Source of the DNA: Vibrio atypicus
Lineage (GTDB): Bacteria > Pseudomonadota > Gammaproteobacteria > Enterobacterales > Vibrionaceae
DNA: 64,000 bases
Direction: 5' to 3'
Assembly (NCBI RefSeq): GCF_009811315.1
Contig: NZ_BLID01000002.1
Span: 481,831-545,830, forward strand
Notes under the pieces: generated by a model
What the model was told of the DNA's origin: nothing
Database searches by the model: none
Seen by the model: only the letters and a program-made list of their open reading frames with translations
Shown: in pieces, positions 10,284 to 19,703 of the stretch
How the letters are laid out: each line of letters starts with the position of its first letter
Position numbering within the stretch: position 1 is the first letter of the stretch
Program-made: the position numbers and the translations under genes

Positions 10284-11828
10284 GTGCGTCTAGAAGTTTT
10301 TTGTGAAGACAGGCTTGGCCTGACTCGTGAGCTACTCGATATTCTTGCATCAAAGAGTATTGATTTACGGGGTATTGAAATTGATATCTCAGGCATTATC
10401 TATCTTAACTGCCCGGACATCGATTTCGATACCTTCAGTGAACTCATGGCCGAGATTCGCCGAATTGCTGGCGTTAAAGATGTACGTAAGATTCAGTTTA
10501 TGCCAATTGAAAGGCATAACACCGAGCTTATCTCACTTCTTAATAGCTTACCTGAACCCGTATTAGCGATTGATCTCAAAGGCAACGTTGATATGGCGAA
10601 CCATGCCGCGCTTGGTTTATTCAATCAAGAACAAGATGAGATGATTGGTCACCCAATCTCGACCTTGATCCCTAGCTTTAATTTTGCGAAATGGAGCGAA
10701 GGTACCATTACCCGCCAACGAGAGAATATCGTTTTGGGTGGCCTTGATTATGCTATGGAAATCATGCCTGTCTATATTGCGGGCGAAGGCAATGAATCGA
10801 TTCTTGCGAGTACGGTAATGACAATTCGCTCCTCTCAAGAGAAACATCTCTTTGATGAGATTTTACCGCTGCATAATAACCTAGGCTTTGAACATTTTGT
10901 TGGTGTTTCAAATCGCCACAAAGCGCTCATCAGCCAAGCGAAAAAACTCTCAATGTTGGACCAGCCACTTTTAATTCAAGGTGAAACTGGCACGGGCAAA
11001 GAGATGCTTGCACGCGCTTGTCATAATCGTTCACATCGAGCGAGCAACCCATTTCTAGTTCTAAGCTGTGCGTCCATGCCGGATGATGTGGCTGAGACCG
11101 AGTTATTCGGTCATGCACCAGGATCGTTTAATCACGATCAAGGGCATAAAGGGATCTTTGAACAAGCAAATGGCGGTACCGTCTTCCTTGATGAAATTGG
11201 CGAGATGAGCCCACATCTGCAAATCAAATTGCTCCGTTTACTACAAGACGGAACGTTCCGCCGTGTCGGTGAAGAAGATGAGATTCATGTTGATGTTCGA
11301 GTGATCGCATCGACTCGCCATCATTTAGCTGACTTAGCTGAGTCTGGCAATTTCCGTGAAGACCTATTCTATCGTTTGAATGTTCTTACTTTGATCATTC
11401 CACCACTACGTGAGCGTTCTAACGATATCGCGCCGTTACTTGATCTGTTTGTAGCCAAATACGTCAAACAACTGGGTATTGCTAAGCCTGAGTTAAGTGA
11501 CACCCTGATCGACCAGCTAGTCACTTATCAATGGCCTGGCAATATGCGTCAATTGGAGAACATGGTGCTGCGCGCATTGACCGAGTTAGAGACAGAAATC
11601 TTAAACGCTGAACTGTTCCACTTACCTCAGCTCGATTCTGCTTCGGCTAACCTGCCTACGATCAATTTAGATGGCTCGTTAGATGAAATCATGAAAGATT
11701 ACGAGTCGCAAGTCTTGGAGCGCCTCTACCAATCATTCCCATCGAGTCGAAAACTGGCAAAACGATTGAATGTTTCACACACCTCAGTGGCGAATAAGCT
11801 ACGAGAATACGGAATTCGTAAGAACTAA
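10284..11828 (+). CDS. tyrR: TyrR aromatic amino acid regulator
   Basis: This 514-residue regulator starts with GTG (an AGGA site lies 8 bases upstream). It has an N-terminal ACT domain (about 1-72), a PAS domain (about 78-190), an AAA+ domain (about 205-430) with Walker A GETGTGKE at 233-240, and a C-terminal helix-turn-helix (SSRKLAKRLNVSHTSVANKL). The AAA+ loop that reads GAFTGA in sigma-54 activators is GHAPGSFNHD here. That fits TyrR, which acts on sigma-70 promoters in response to tyrosine, phenylalanine and tryptophan. The stop overlaps the next start (TAATG), implying coupling with rimJ. Confidence 0.95.
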   Translation: MRLEVFCEDRLGLTRELLDILASKSIDLRGIEIDISGIIYLNCPDIDFDTFSELMAEIRRIAGVKDVRKIQFMPIERHNTELISLLNSLPEPVLAIDLKGNVDMANHAALGLFNQEQDEMIGHPISTLIPSFNFAKWSEGTITRQRENIVLGGLDYAMEIMPVYIAGEGNESILASTVMTIRSSQEKHLFDEILPLHNNLGFEHFVGVSNRHKALISQAKKLSMLDQPLLIQGETGTGKEMLARACHNRSHRASNPFLVLSCASMPDDVAETELFGHAPGSFNHDQGHKGIFEQANGGTVFLDEIGEMSPHLQIKLLRLLQDGTFRRVGEEDEIHVDVRVIASTRHHLADLAESGNFREDLFYRLNVLTLIIPPLRERSNDIAPLLDLFVAKYVKQLGIAKPELSDTLIDQLVTYQWPGNMRQLENMVLRALTELETEILNAELFHLPQLDSASANLPTINLDGSLDEIMKDYESQVLERLYQSFPSSRKLAKRLNVSHTSVANKLREYGIRKN

Positions 11829-12406
11829 TGGAAAGAGTCAGTACCCCTCAACAAGTCTTTGAGCAAGATGGTGATATTATTTTGCGTACCGCAGAGCCTA
11901 CCGATGGGCAGCTAATCTCAGATTACTTTATTGCTAATCGAGATCGTCTACGTGAGTGGGAACCTAGACGTGAAGAGGCTTTTTTTAGTGCTTCAGGTTG
12001 GACTCAACGGTTGATAAAACTCAATGAGCTCCACCGAATGGGACTGGGTTACTACTTGTTGATCATTGATGCTCAGAGTCAAGAAATGTTGGGTACTGTC
12101 TCATTTAGCAATCTATCTCGTTTCCCATTTCATGCTTGCAATCTTGGCTATTCACTCTCTCAGGCGGCTGAAGGGAGAGGAGTGATGACTCGAGCGCTCA
12201 AAATGGCTGTGAACTATATGTTTTCTATCCAGAATCTTCACCGTATTATGGCTGGCTATATGCCTCGCAATAAACGCAGTGAGGCTGTACTCGAAAGATT
12301 GGGCTTTGTGCGAGAAGGCTTTGCCAAAGACTACCTGTTGATAAATGGTCAATGGGAAGACCACAATCTCACCGCGCTCATCAACCCTAAATGGAAGGCT
12401 GATTAA
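11828..12406 (+). CDS. rimJ: RimJ-like N-acetyltransferase
   Basis: This 192-residue GNAT protein resembles ribosomal-protein-S5 alanine N-acetyltransferase. The segment LGYSLSQAAEGRGVMTRALK supplies the acetyl-CoA-binding loop, and NLHRIMAGYMPRNKRSEAVLERLGF is typical of the RimJ/RimL family. It overlaps the tyrR stop by one base and its own stop overlaps the next ATG in the same way, so the three genes form a tight unit. Substrate identity rests on family resemblance only. Confidence 0.85.
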   Translation: MERVSTPQQVFEQDGDIILRTAEPTDGQLISDYFIANRDRLREWEPRREEAFFSASGWTQRLIKLNELHRMGLGYYLLIIDAQSQEMLGTVSFSNLSRFPFHACNLGYSLSQAAEGRGVMTRALKMAVNYMFSIQNLHRIMAGYMPRNKRSEAVLERLGFVREGFAKDYLLINGQWEDHNLTALINPKWKAD

Positions 12407-12993
12407 TGAATCGTTTAGAGCAACAGTTGTCTTTACTCATGGAGCTCGATCAGCTCAAGTCTGTATTGAGAAGAACGCGCGTAAAAAGTGCAGAGGGGCG
12501 TTTAGAAAACAGCGCAGAACATAGTTGGCACGTTGCACTCATGGCAATATTAATGGAAGAACATGCCAATGAACCTGTTGATATTGCGCGGGTCGTTAAG
12601 ATGTTACTGCTGCATGATGTTGTAGAAATTGATGCGGGTGACACCTTTGTTTATGATGTCGCCGCGTCACAAGAACAGGAAGCGAAAGAGCTTGAGGCCG
12701 CACATCGCCTATTTGGTATGTTGCCTGAAGATCAAGGTAAATCGCTGCTCGCTCTATGGTTGGAGTTTGAACAAGCGGAGTCGGCAGATGCAAAGTTTGC
12801 TAAAGCACTAGATAGAACTATTCCAATGCTGCTGAACTACCATAATAATGGCCAAAGTTGGCAAGAACATGGTGTGACTCGTCAGCAAGCATTAACAATA
12901 AACAGAAAAATTGAATTTGGCTCCGAAGCTCTGTGGGAAAAAGCACAGCAAGTGATCGAAGAAGCCACAGCAAATGGATGGCTCAAAGCCTGA
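12406..12993 (+). CDS. HD-domain phosphohydrolase (YfbR/HDDC2-like)
   Basis: This 195-residue HD-superfamily protein has the metal-binding residues H39/H42 in SAEHSWHVALM, H70-D71 (LLLHDVVEIDAGD) and D136 (ALDRTIPMLL). Relatives such as YfbR are 5'-deoxynucleotidases acting on deoxyribonucleoside monophosphates. Length and motif spacing are complete. It overlaps rimJ by one base. Confidence 0.83.
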   Translation: MNRLEQQLSLLMELDQLKSVLRRTRVKSAEGRLENSAEHSWHVALMAILMEEHANEPVDIARVVKMLLLHDVVEIDAGDTFVYDVAASQEQEAKELEAAHRLFGMLPEDQGKSLLALWLEFEQAESADAKFAKALDRTIPMLLNYHNNGQSWQEHGVTRQQALTINRKIEFGSEALWEKAQQVIEEATANGWLKA

Positions 12994-13018
12994 TATTCTG
13001 CGTTAAAGAGGTAAATGA

Positions 13019-13492
13019 ATGTCGTATCTAACTTTGGATGAATACCAAAGAAAATGGATTTTTACTCACCAGTCAATGCCTGTGCCAGAGCAAGACTTGG
13101 AGGCGATCAAGCCAATGAGTCAAGCAAGGGCTGCGCAGTTATGGAAAGAAAACATCAGTGCTCAAAGCCCTGACGCTGATCGCATGGCATCTGGTGATTG
13201 GCCGATGTCAGAGTCAAATTGGAAAGAAAGCGTTGATTGGATGGCCGCTTGGGAATCTGATGATGAATCGTTGCCAGAGGAAGTACTAAGTTTCTTAGAT
13301 TGGCAAGATGATGTGACTGTCTATTTCTGTTATGAGAAATACAATGTCATTGAAACGAAATGGTCGGTATTTAAAAAGCACTGGAAGAACTTTTTGTTTT
13401 ACGATGATGGCCCAATACTAATAGGCCGCCGACGTGCTGAAGCGTTATGGTTTGATACCAAAGGTAGCGTGAAACTCGGTTACCGAAAATAA
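13019..13492 (+). CDS. DUF2947-like protein
   Basis: This 157-residue soluble protein is rich in tryptophan and acidic residues (SWKESVDWMAAWESDDESLPEE-like region in the middle). I associate it with the DUF2947 family of Vibrio and relatives, from memory of the sequence style rather than a motif. It sits 25 bases after the HD-domain gene with an AGAGG ribosome-binding site and ends in a strong terminator. It is probably the last gene of the tyrR-rimJ unit. Function unknown. Confidence 0.75.
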   Translation: MSYLTLDEYQRKWIFTHQSMPVPEQDLEAIKPMSQARAAQLWKENISAQSPDADRMASGDWPMSESNWKESVDWMAAWESDDESLPEEVLSFLDWQDDVTVYFCYEKYNVIETKWSVFKKHWKNFLFYDDGPILIGRRRAEALWFDTKGSVKLGYRK

Positions 13493-13496
13493 ACAG

Positions 13497-13520
13497 AAGC
13501 AGGCATTGCCTGCTTTTTTC
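13497..13520 (+). terminator. Rho-independent terminator
   Basis: The stem AAGCAGGC / GCCTGCTT is followed by a T run, immediately after the DUF2947-like gene. Confidence 0.87.
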
Positions 13521-13595
13521 TTATGAAACTAACGACATAATCATTATTTGTTACCTATAATCCTAATTATCATTCCTAAATAGAGTTGGCTGAGA

Positions 13596-14564
13596 ATGGA
13601 AGATAGGATACTGAGTTCTGTGGTTGAAATAACAGAGCAACGAAATACGATATCTCTTGGTCATTGTCTCGTAGCAACAATGACTGAAATGATGCCAGTG
13701 AAGTATGCCAGCCTAAAACACTTCATCAACTCTACAGCAGTCATTGTTGCAGAAGTCTCCTATGACGAAGAAAGTCACTCTTTTCATTGGTATTACGATC
13801 AATCCGTAGAAAACTGTCATCATAACCACGAAAGTAATGAAATCGTCAGTTTTCAGGGAGAGAAGGGCGAGACTATCTACCAGTTCCCTATTCCAATTTC
13901 GGATGATAGTTCGGCAGTCCTTCATGTTGAAATTAAAGGCTCTATTGAAGAGTACAAGTTGTTGATTGACGGGTTTGCCAAAATATACAAAAACTATTTG
14001 ATCGTTTTGCATGAAAGCGAGCGTGATAAGTTGACAGGTTTACTCAATCGTCGAACATTAGAAGAAAGACTCTCTCACTGCTTTGATATTGCTTCTACCA
14101 GTTCAGGTGATCTCAATTTATGGGTCGCAATCATCGACTTAGATCATTTTAAACAGATCAACGATACTTATGGCCACATGATAGGAGATGAAGTTTTGCT
14201 AATGTTTGCACAACAGATGCAAAGTTATTTCTCAAATCGAGAGCAGCTGTTTCGTTTTGGCGGTGAAGAGTTTGTTATTTTACTCCCGCCCCAAGATAAG
14301 CGGTCAGTGATTTCTATGCTCAATGGTTTTCGACAACATATTGAGTTATATCGATTTCCTCAGGTTGAACAAATAACGCTTAGCTGTGGTGTCTGTGCCA
14401 TCTCTAACAATGAGTATTTACCTACAATTCTTGATCATGCTGATAAAGCGCTTTATTTGGCTAAAGAGAGTGGTCGAAACCAAATTCAGTGTTATGAAGA
14501 TATCGCTTCTGAGCGTAACTCTGACACAGAGTCAGATCCTTTTGATGATGTGGAGCTGTTTTAA
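13596..14564 (+). CDS. GGDEF diguanylate cyclase
   Basis: This 322-residue cyclase has an N-terminal GAF-like sensory region (about 1-135) with no membrane segments, then a GGDEF domain from about residue 140 (DKLTGLLNRRTLEERL). The active-site motif is GGEEF at 222-226, so cyclic-di-GMP synthesis is expected. The inhibitory RxxD site usually found five residues upstream is absent (the sequence there is REQLF), so product inhibition through a primary I-site is unlikely. The signal sensed by the N-terminal part cannot be read. Confidence 0.92.
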   Translation: MEDRILSSVVEITEQRNTISLGHCLVATMTEMMPVKYASLKHFINSTAVIVAEVSYDEESHSFHWYYDQSVENCHHNHESNEIVSFQGEKGETIYQFPIPISDDSSAVLHVEIKGSIEEYKLLIDGFAKIYKNYLIVLHESERDKLTGLLNRRTLEERLSHCFDIASTSSGDLNLWVAIIDLDHFKQINDTYGHMIGDEVLLMFAQQMQSYFSNREQLFRFGGEEFVILLPPQDKRSVISMLNGFRQHIELYRFPQVEQITLSCGVCAISNNEYLPTILDHADKALYLAKESGRNQIQCYEDIASERNSDTESDPFDDVELF

Positions 14565-14744
14565 ACGATCCAATAAGATCTTTAATATTCAATAAGTTGT
14601 AAAGTGAATATCCACAACTAATATGTGACTTTATACCCAAAAATAGGATTCACTTTTGCGCAAACAGTGTAATTTGTTATCATTTTTTAGACAGAAGGGA
14701 ATTAAAGTTACTATTTACTTATTTTATAAGTTTCAGGGAAAGTC

Positions 14745-14921
14745 GTGGATACAAATAAAGCACAGCTTAGAAAAGACTTTTATGCTCAGATTAGCAATAT
14801 ACAGTCGACTGCCCACCTGCAGACAATGTCGACACTAGCTTTGCTAACCGAAGAAGAGTTGCATGAGTTGGAATCACTCTGGATTGAGCATGCGGTTTGG
14901 AAAACGACACAGAATTGCTGA
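14745..14921 (+). CDS. Small protein of 58 residues, GTG start, unknown function
   Basis: A GTG at 14745, with GGGA four bases upstream, opens a 58-codon frame ending TGA at 14921. The product begins MDTNKAQLRKDFYAQI and continues with an amphipathic, leucine- and glutamate-rich part (LALLTEEELHELESLW). It is followed at 14950 by a strong terminator, and codon choice looks normal for the genome. The overlapping ATG frame at 14656-14838 lacks a ribosome-binding site and I regard it as a shadow. Function unknown. Confidence 0.6.
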   Translation: MDTNKAQLRKDFYAQISNIQSTAHLQTMSTLALLTEEELHELESLWIEHAVWKTTQNC

Positions 14922-14949
14922 ATAACTTTGTTTCGCACCGATTTGTTAA

Positions 14950-14977
14950 GCCTCAACAATTTTGTTGGGGTTTTTTA
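14950..14977 (+). terminator. Rho-independent terminator
   Basis: The stem CCTCAACAA / TTGTTGGGG with a TT loop is followed by six T. It closes the 58-codon gene. Confidence 0.85.
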
Positions 14978-15118
14978 TTGCCTAGATGTTAAATTGTTAT
15001 ATTATAACAAAAGTGATCTAACCATTGATTTATCAAGTATGAGTCCCCATAGTTAGACCAATAAGAGATTTCTAGTGTGATAGAAATAGAAACGACCAAG
15101 ATTCAAGTGAGTAGGAAT

Positions 15119-15715
15119 ATGGCGGAAGTAAGAGCCAGAGTAGACTTCAAAGTAGGTACAAAAAGTGACATTGAGGCCGAGATTTTATCGTTTTCAGGGC
15201 TGAAAACGGATAAAGAGCACGTCGCGGTCATCTTTAAACAAGCTGATCAAACTCAGGTGACACCGCTAGTTCGCATGCATTCAGAGTGCTTGACTGGTGA
15301 TGTATTCCACTCATCTCGATGTGATTGTGGCGAGCAGCTAGAAGAGACGATCAATCGTATGGGTGAGTCTGGTGGTATTATCCTTTATCTACGCCAAGAA
15401 GGCCGCGGTATTGGGCTATACAATAAGATTGATGCGTACAAGTTACAAAGTGAAGGCATGAATACGTACGAAGCAAATAATCACCTTGGTTTTGGTGATG
15501 ATTTACGTGATTTCACTGAAGCTGCGCAAATGTTGCAAGCTCTTGATGTGCATAAAATCCGCCTTGTTACGAATAACCCAAAAAAGATTCGTGAACTGCA
15601 AGAGCATGGAATTGAAATCGAACACGTTGTCAATACATCTGCCCATGTAAAAGACGGTAATGAAGGCTACCTAAAAGCGAAAGTGTCTCACGGGAAGCAT
15701 CACCTTAAGCTATAA
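15119..15715 (+). CDS. ribA: GTP cyclohydrolase II
   Basis: This enzyme converts GTP to 2,5-diamino-6-ribosylamino-pyrimidinone phosphate, the first step of riboflavin synthesis. From the ATG at 15119 the protein is 198 residues, the usual RibA length, with zinc cysteines C57, C68 and C70 (SECLTG and [10 protein letters not shown]) and the GTP-binding/catalytic segment [19 protein letters not shown] at 15077 would add 14 residues, but the 15119 ATG has an AGG ribosome-binding site just upstream and matches the family N-terminus, so I chose it. I saw no FMN riboswitch upstream. It is a single-gene unit with its own terminator. Confidence 0.95.
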   Translation: MAEVRARVDFKVGTKSDIEAEILSFSGLKTDKEHVAVIFKQADQTQVTPLVRMHSECLTGDVFHSSRCDCGEQLEETINRMGESGGIILYLRQEGRGIGLYNKIDAYKLQSEGMNTYEANNHLGFGDDLRDFTEAAQMLQALDVHKIRLVTNNPKKIRELQEHGIEIEHVVNTSAHVKDGNEGYLKAKVSHGKHHLKL

Positions 15716-15740
15716 CTCCTTATTTCATCTATGTTGATAA

Positions 15741-15767
15741 AAGCCTCACTTCTGTGAGGCTTTTTTG
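15741..15767 (+). terminator. Rho-independent terminator of ribA
   Basis: The stem AAGCCTCAC / GTGAGGCTT is followed by T6. Confidence 0.88.
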
Positions 15768-15816
15768 TTTCTAGCTTGCAAAAAAAGTGTAAGTTTGTAT
15801 TATTGCGCCTGATAGT

Positions 15817-15835
15817 GCAAATGAGAACAATTAGC
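15817..15835 (+). promoter_or_regulatory. Candidate Fur box upstream of the imelysin gene
   Basis: GCAAATGAGAACAATTAGC matches the 19-base Fur consensus at 13 of 19 positions by my alignment. It lies 47 bases before the start of the iron-operon gene, where a Fur repressor site is expected. Confidence 0.5.
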
Positions 15836-15881
15836 ACTCACCAATAAGAATGAATATTAAGCTCAACAAGGATGCTTTTCC

Positions 15882-17144
15882 ATGAATGTAAAATCACTAT
15901 TGGCGCAATCAGTTACCGCTACTTTGGTGCTGGCAAGCAGTTCAGTTTTTGCTGCTAACGTTACTCAAGAGCAAGTGGTAGAACACTATGCAGATATCGC
16001 GCACGCTGTATTTGAAGATTCAGTGATTACCGCAAAAAAACTTGACCAGTCTATCGAATCATTTCTTGCTGCACCTTCTGCGGCAAAGTTAGAAGAAGTA
16101 AAACAAGCTTGGCTTGACTCTCGCGTACCATACCAACAGTCTGAAGTATTCCGTTTTGGTAACGCGGTTGTTGATGATTGGGAAGGACAACTCAACGCAT
16201 GGCCATTAGATGAAGGCTTAATTGATTACGTATCAACAGATTATCAATATGAACTGGGTAATGAAGGTGCCAACGCAAATATCGTTGCTAATAAGCAGCT
16301 TAAAATTGGTGCAAACACTTTAGATGTTGCAAAGCTGACACCTGAGTCGATTGCTGATCTCAACGAAGTCGGTGGCTCTGAAGCAAACGTTGCGTCAGGC
16401 TACCACGCGATTGAATTCCTACTTTGGGGCCAAGATCTTAATGGAACCAACGCTGGCGCGGGTCAGCGTGCTTACACTGACTTTGTTGTCGGTAAAGGTT
16501 GTACTAATGGCAACTGTGACCGTCGTGGTGAGTACCTACAAGCTGCATCTCAACTTCTGATTCAAGATCTTGAGTGGATGGAAAAGCAGTGGTCTGCGGA
16601 TGTGAAAGGCAACTACCGCGAAGAGTTGCTAGGTGACTCATCACAAAACGGATTACGTAAAATGTTGTTCGGCATGGGTTCTCTATCTTTAGGTGAGTTA
16701 GCTGGTGAGCGCATGAAAGTAGCTTTAGAAGCAAACTCAACAGAAGATGAGCATGATTGTTTCTCAGACAACACGCACAACTCTCACTACTACAACGAGC
16801 AAGGTATTTACAACGTATACACCGGCCTTTACAAGCGTCAAGATGGTTCACTACTTTCAGGGCCAAGCATCAACGACCTTGTAGCTCAAAAAGACAAGCA
16901 AGCAGCGAAAGAGATTCAGAAGCAGTTCGACGTAACACGTTCACAAGTGGGTGAATTAGTAACGTCTGCTGAAAAAGATGGCAAATTCTTTGATCAACTG
17001 ATCGCTTCAGGCAACGTTCAAGGCAACGCTCTAGTCAATGAAACTATCGTTTCACTTGTTGCTCAAACAGCTCAAATTGAGCGTGCTGCGAAGATCGTCG
17101 GTATTAACAGCCTAAATCCAGATACTGCTGATCACGAATTCTAA
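15882..17144 (+). CDS. irpA: Imelysin-family periplasmic iron-regulated protein (IrpA-like)
   Basis: This 420-residue protein has a Sec signal peptide (cleavage after about residue 24, SVFA) and the imelysin GxHxxE metal-site motif at 173-178 (GYHAIE), followed by FLLWGQD. Imelysin-type (peptidase M75/EfeO-like) proteins are periplasmic and iron-regulated, and probably bind ferric or haem iron rather than act as proteases. It is the first gene of a run with a di-haem oxidase, a second imelysin and a DUF1513 protein, a set that recurs in marine gammaproteobacteria. A candidate Fur box lies upstream. Confidence 0.9.
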   Translation: MNVKSLLAQSVTATLVLASSSVFAANVTQEQVVEHYADIAHAVFEDSVITAKKLDQSIESFLAAPSAAKLEEVKQAWLDSRVPYQQSEVFRFGNAVVDDWEGQLNAWPLDEGLIDYVSTDYQYELGNEGANANIVANKQLKIGANTLDVAKLTPESIADLNEVGGSEANVASGYHAIEFLLWGQDLNGTNAGAGQRAYTDFVVGKGCTNGNCDRRGEYLQAASQLLIQDLEWMEKQWSADVKGNYREELLGDSSQNGLRKMLFGMGSLSLGELAGERMKVALEANSTEDEHDCFSDNTHNSHYYNEQGIYNVYTGLYKRQDGSLLSGPSINDLVAQKDKQAAKEIQKQFDVTRSQVGELVTSAEKDGKFFDQLIASGNVQGNALVNETIVSLVAQTAQIERAAKIVGINSLNPDTADHEF

Positions 17145-17162
17145 TTCGTAGTTTTGAATACT

Positions 17163-17186
17163 AAGGGCTCCTTCGAGCCCTTTTTG
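17163..17186 (+). terminator. Terminator between irpA and the di-haem oxidase gene
   Basis: The stem AAGGGCTC / GAGCCCTT with a CTTC loop is followed by T5. It could end the irpA message or attenuate read-through so that irpA exceeds the downstream genes. Confidence 0.8.
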
Positions 17187-17270
17187 TTGTTTTAATAACC
17201 TTACATTTATTGAGAATATTTCTTATTTCGATCAATCATTTGGGTAAGGTTCTAATGTGAGCTATTTGGT

Positions 17271-18659
17271 ATGAAGTCGTACAATAAAACCACTCTTCTC
17301 GCACTGCTGCTGCTTAGTGCTTCAGCCTCTGCCTATGATACGAAATCAGGTGGTGGAACATCCGTTAAAAAAGATGGCGCGAATGCCTACTCTATGCCTG
17401 CGGGCAATCTTCCAATGAGTAAACGCCTAGATTTTAGTGTCGGCAATAGCTTTTTCCGCAATCCATGGGTTCAAGCTCCTGCTTCTACCGATGCAAGAGA
17501 TGGCTTAGGACCGCTGTTTAACACCAACGGTTGCCAAAATTGTCATATCAAAGATGGGCGTGGCCATCCACCAGAAGCTGGGGATCTTCATGCTGTTTCA
17601 ATGCTTGTCAGGTTAAGTATTCCGGCAATGACGCCAGCGCAGAAGAAAGCGTTTATTAAAGATGGTGTGATACCAGAACCAACCTACGGTGGGCAGCTGC
17701 AAGATTTTGCATTGCAAGATCAAACGCCTGAAGGCCAAATTAACATTACCTATTCAGATGTGCCTGTTACGTTTAAAGACGGTACACAGGTGACACTAAG
17801 AAAGCCAAATTTGAAGATCATTGATTTAGGGTATGGGGAAATGCATCCAGATACCCAATTCTCTGCTCGTGTTGCTCCGATTATGATTGGCTTGGGTTTA
17901 TTAGAAAGCATTCCCGATGAAACTTTGCTTGAGTGGGCGGATGAAAATGATGCAAACGGCGATGGGATCTCTGGCAAACCCAACAAAGTTTGGGATGTAC
18001 AGCGTGAAGACTTCGCTATTGGTCGATTTGGCTGGAAAGCCGGCCAACCAACGTTAATGCAGCAAAATGCAGCTGCATTCAACGGTGATGTGGGCTTAAC
18101 AAGTAATTTGTTCCCAAATGAAAACTGTACGACAAAACAGACTTTGTGCTCAGAGCTACCAAATGGTGGTAAACCAGAAGTCAGTGACAAGATTTTGAAT
18201 TTTGTCGAATTCTACTCTCAACACCTTGCCGTGCCTATTCGCCGAAATACTAAGGACTCACAAGTTATTGCTGGGCAAGCGCTCTTCGCGAAAGCCGGTT
18301 GTGAAAGTTGTCATAAAACGAGTGTAAAAACGGGCGAGCGTGAAGGTCTACCTGCTATTTCCAATCAGCTTATTCATCCATATACCGACCTCTTGCTACA
18401 CGATATGGGCGAAGGTCTCGCTGATAACCGTCCAGAGTATTTAGCGAACGGACAAGAGTGGCGCACCGCACCATTATGGGGAATCGGCTACACCAAGGAA
18501 GTAAACGATCATACTTACTTCTTACACGATGGCCGAGCTAGAAATCTGATGGAAGCAGTGCTTTGGCATGGCGGAGAAGCGGAAAAAGCCAAACAAACCG
18601 TCTTGACCTTTAATCAGAAAGAGCGCGATGCACTGATCGCTTTCTTGAATTCTTTGTAA
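17271..18659 (+). CDS. Di-haem c-type oxidoreductase (DUF1111 / thiol oxidoreductase-like)
   Basis: This 462-residue secreted cytochrome has a signal peptide ending near ASAYA-like residues 18-22 and two CxxCH haem-binding motifs, C88-C91-H92 (GCQNCHIKDG) and C344-C347-H348 (GCESCHKTS). The protein belongs to the di-haem oxidoreductase family related to bacterial cytochrome c peroxidases. Together with imelysins it is thought to handle iron redox chemistry in the periplasm. The pathway role is inferred from neighbours. The next gene follows after 12 bases. Confidence 0.88.
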   Translation: MKSYNKTTLLALLLLSASASAYDTKSGGGTSVKKDGANAYSMPAGNLPMSKRLDFSVGNSFFRNPWVQAPASTDARDGLGPLFNTNGCQNCHIKDGRGHPPEAGDLHAVSMLVRLSIPAMTPAQKKAFIKDGVIPEPTYGGQLQDFALQDQTPEGQINITYSDVPVTFKDGTQVTLRKPNLKIIDLGYGEMHPDTQFSARVAPIMIGLGLLESIPDETLLEWADENDANGDGISGKPNKVWDVQREDFAIGRFGWKAGQPTLMQQNAAAFNGDVGLTSNLFPNENCTTKQTLCSELPNGGKPEVSDKILNFVEFYSQHLAVPIRRNTKDSQVIAGQALFAKAGCESCHKTSVKTGEREGLPAISNQLIHPYTDLLLHDMGEGLADNRPEYLANGQEWRTAPLWGIGYTKEVNDHTYFLHDGRARNLMEAVLWHGGEAEKAKQTVLTFNQKERDALIAFLNSL

Positions 18660-18671
18660 GAGGGGCTAGTT

Positions 18672-19703
18672 ATGAAGACGACTCTCTCGATTTTAGCGAC
18701 AGCAGTTTTGATACTTAGTGGTTGCCAATCTTCGACAGTAACTAAAAGCTCTGTTCCTGAGCAAACAAACCACGCTAGCCAAGGTGTTTACGCCGTTGAA
18801 TTTGCGTCAGCTAAGCGTTTTTCTGAACACGCTGATAACCTTCATGCTGATTTTGCAAAGTACTGCCTAGGCGAAATTAGCCAAGATGAGATCCAAAACC
18901 AGTGGCATAACACCATGGTTAGCTGGATGGCACTGCAAGGACAAGAGCGAGGGTCTGAGCAGGCTTTAGCTCAAAGTTGGAATGTTCAGTTTTGGCCAGA
19001 TAAAAAGAACACAACAGGGCGAAAAATGTCTTCGCTGATTAAGCAAGACAAAACATGGACAGCGCAAGATATCTCATTGCAAAGTGTTACGGTGCAAGGC
19101 TTGGGTTCCATTGAATGGCTGCTCTATGATGCCGCTTCAACATTAGGCTCTTCAAATCAGGTGTGTCAAACCGGTAATGCGATCACTGAGAATTTAGCGA
19201 ACAATGCAAAGAGTATTTATACCGCTTGGAAGGTGAACCCTTGGGTTGCCTTGGATGATAAAGCTTGGACATCGGAATACATTTCTCTGCTATCTAATCA
19301 GCTTGAATACAGCATGAAGAAGATGAGCCGACCGCTTGCGAATTTCGGCCAGCCTCGTCCATATTTTGCAGAGTCTTGGCGTTCGGAGACTTCGATGCTG
19401 AACTTAAAAGTGAATGTTGAAGCTTTGCAAGCGCTATATATTGCGAATGGCAACGGCTTAGATAAATTATTGCGCCAACGTGGTAAGAGCGGGTTAGCCG
19501 ATAGTATTCGTCAGCAATTTACTATGACCATCGAAACTTGGCCAACTGACCAAAGCCTATTTGATCTTCTTCAAAGTAAAGACGGCTATCGTTTAGCGTA
19601 CTCTAACTACAACAAGTTAGAGCAACTGAAGTATCTTATTCATGAAGAAGTCGCCATCGAACTTGGCGTTGTCATAGGGTTTAATGCAACTGATGGTGAC
19701 TGA
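18672..19703 (+). CDS. Imelysin-family lipoprotein
   Basis: This 343-residue protein has a lipoprotein signal peptide with lipobox LSGC (lipidated C18). The imelysin fold is recognisable from SWMALQGQERGS near the start and GLGSIEWLLYD. The GxHxxE motif is degenerate here (GLGSIE, no histidine), so metal binding may differ from its upstream paralogue irpA. It lies 12 bases after the di-haem oxidase and overlaps the next gene by 20 bases, indicating one transcript. Confidence 0.85.
   Translation: MKTTLSILATAVLILSGCQSSTVTKSSVPEQTNHASQGVYAVEFASAKRFSEHADNLHADFAKYCLGEISQDEIQNQWHNTMVSWMALQGQERGSEQALAQSWNVQFWPDKKNTTGRKMSSLIKQDKTWTAQDISLQSVTVQGLGSIEWLLYDAASTLGSSNQVCQTGNAITENLANNAKSIYTAWKVNPWVALDDKAWTSEYISLLSNQLEYSMKKMSRPLANFGQPRPYFAESWRSETSMLNLKVNVEALQALYIANGNGLDKLLRQRGKSGLADSIRQQFTMTIETWPTDQSLFDLLQSKDGYRLAYSNYNKLEQLKYLIHEEVAIELGVVIGFNATDGD

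Noticed and set aside
14656..14838. A 60-codon ATG frame downstream of the diguanylate cyclase
   Set aside because: No ribosome-binding site and a cysteine/arginine-rich, improbable product; the GTG frame at 14745-14921 on the same strand is better supported and overlaps it.
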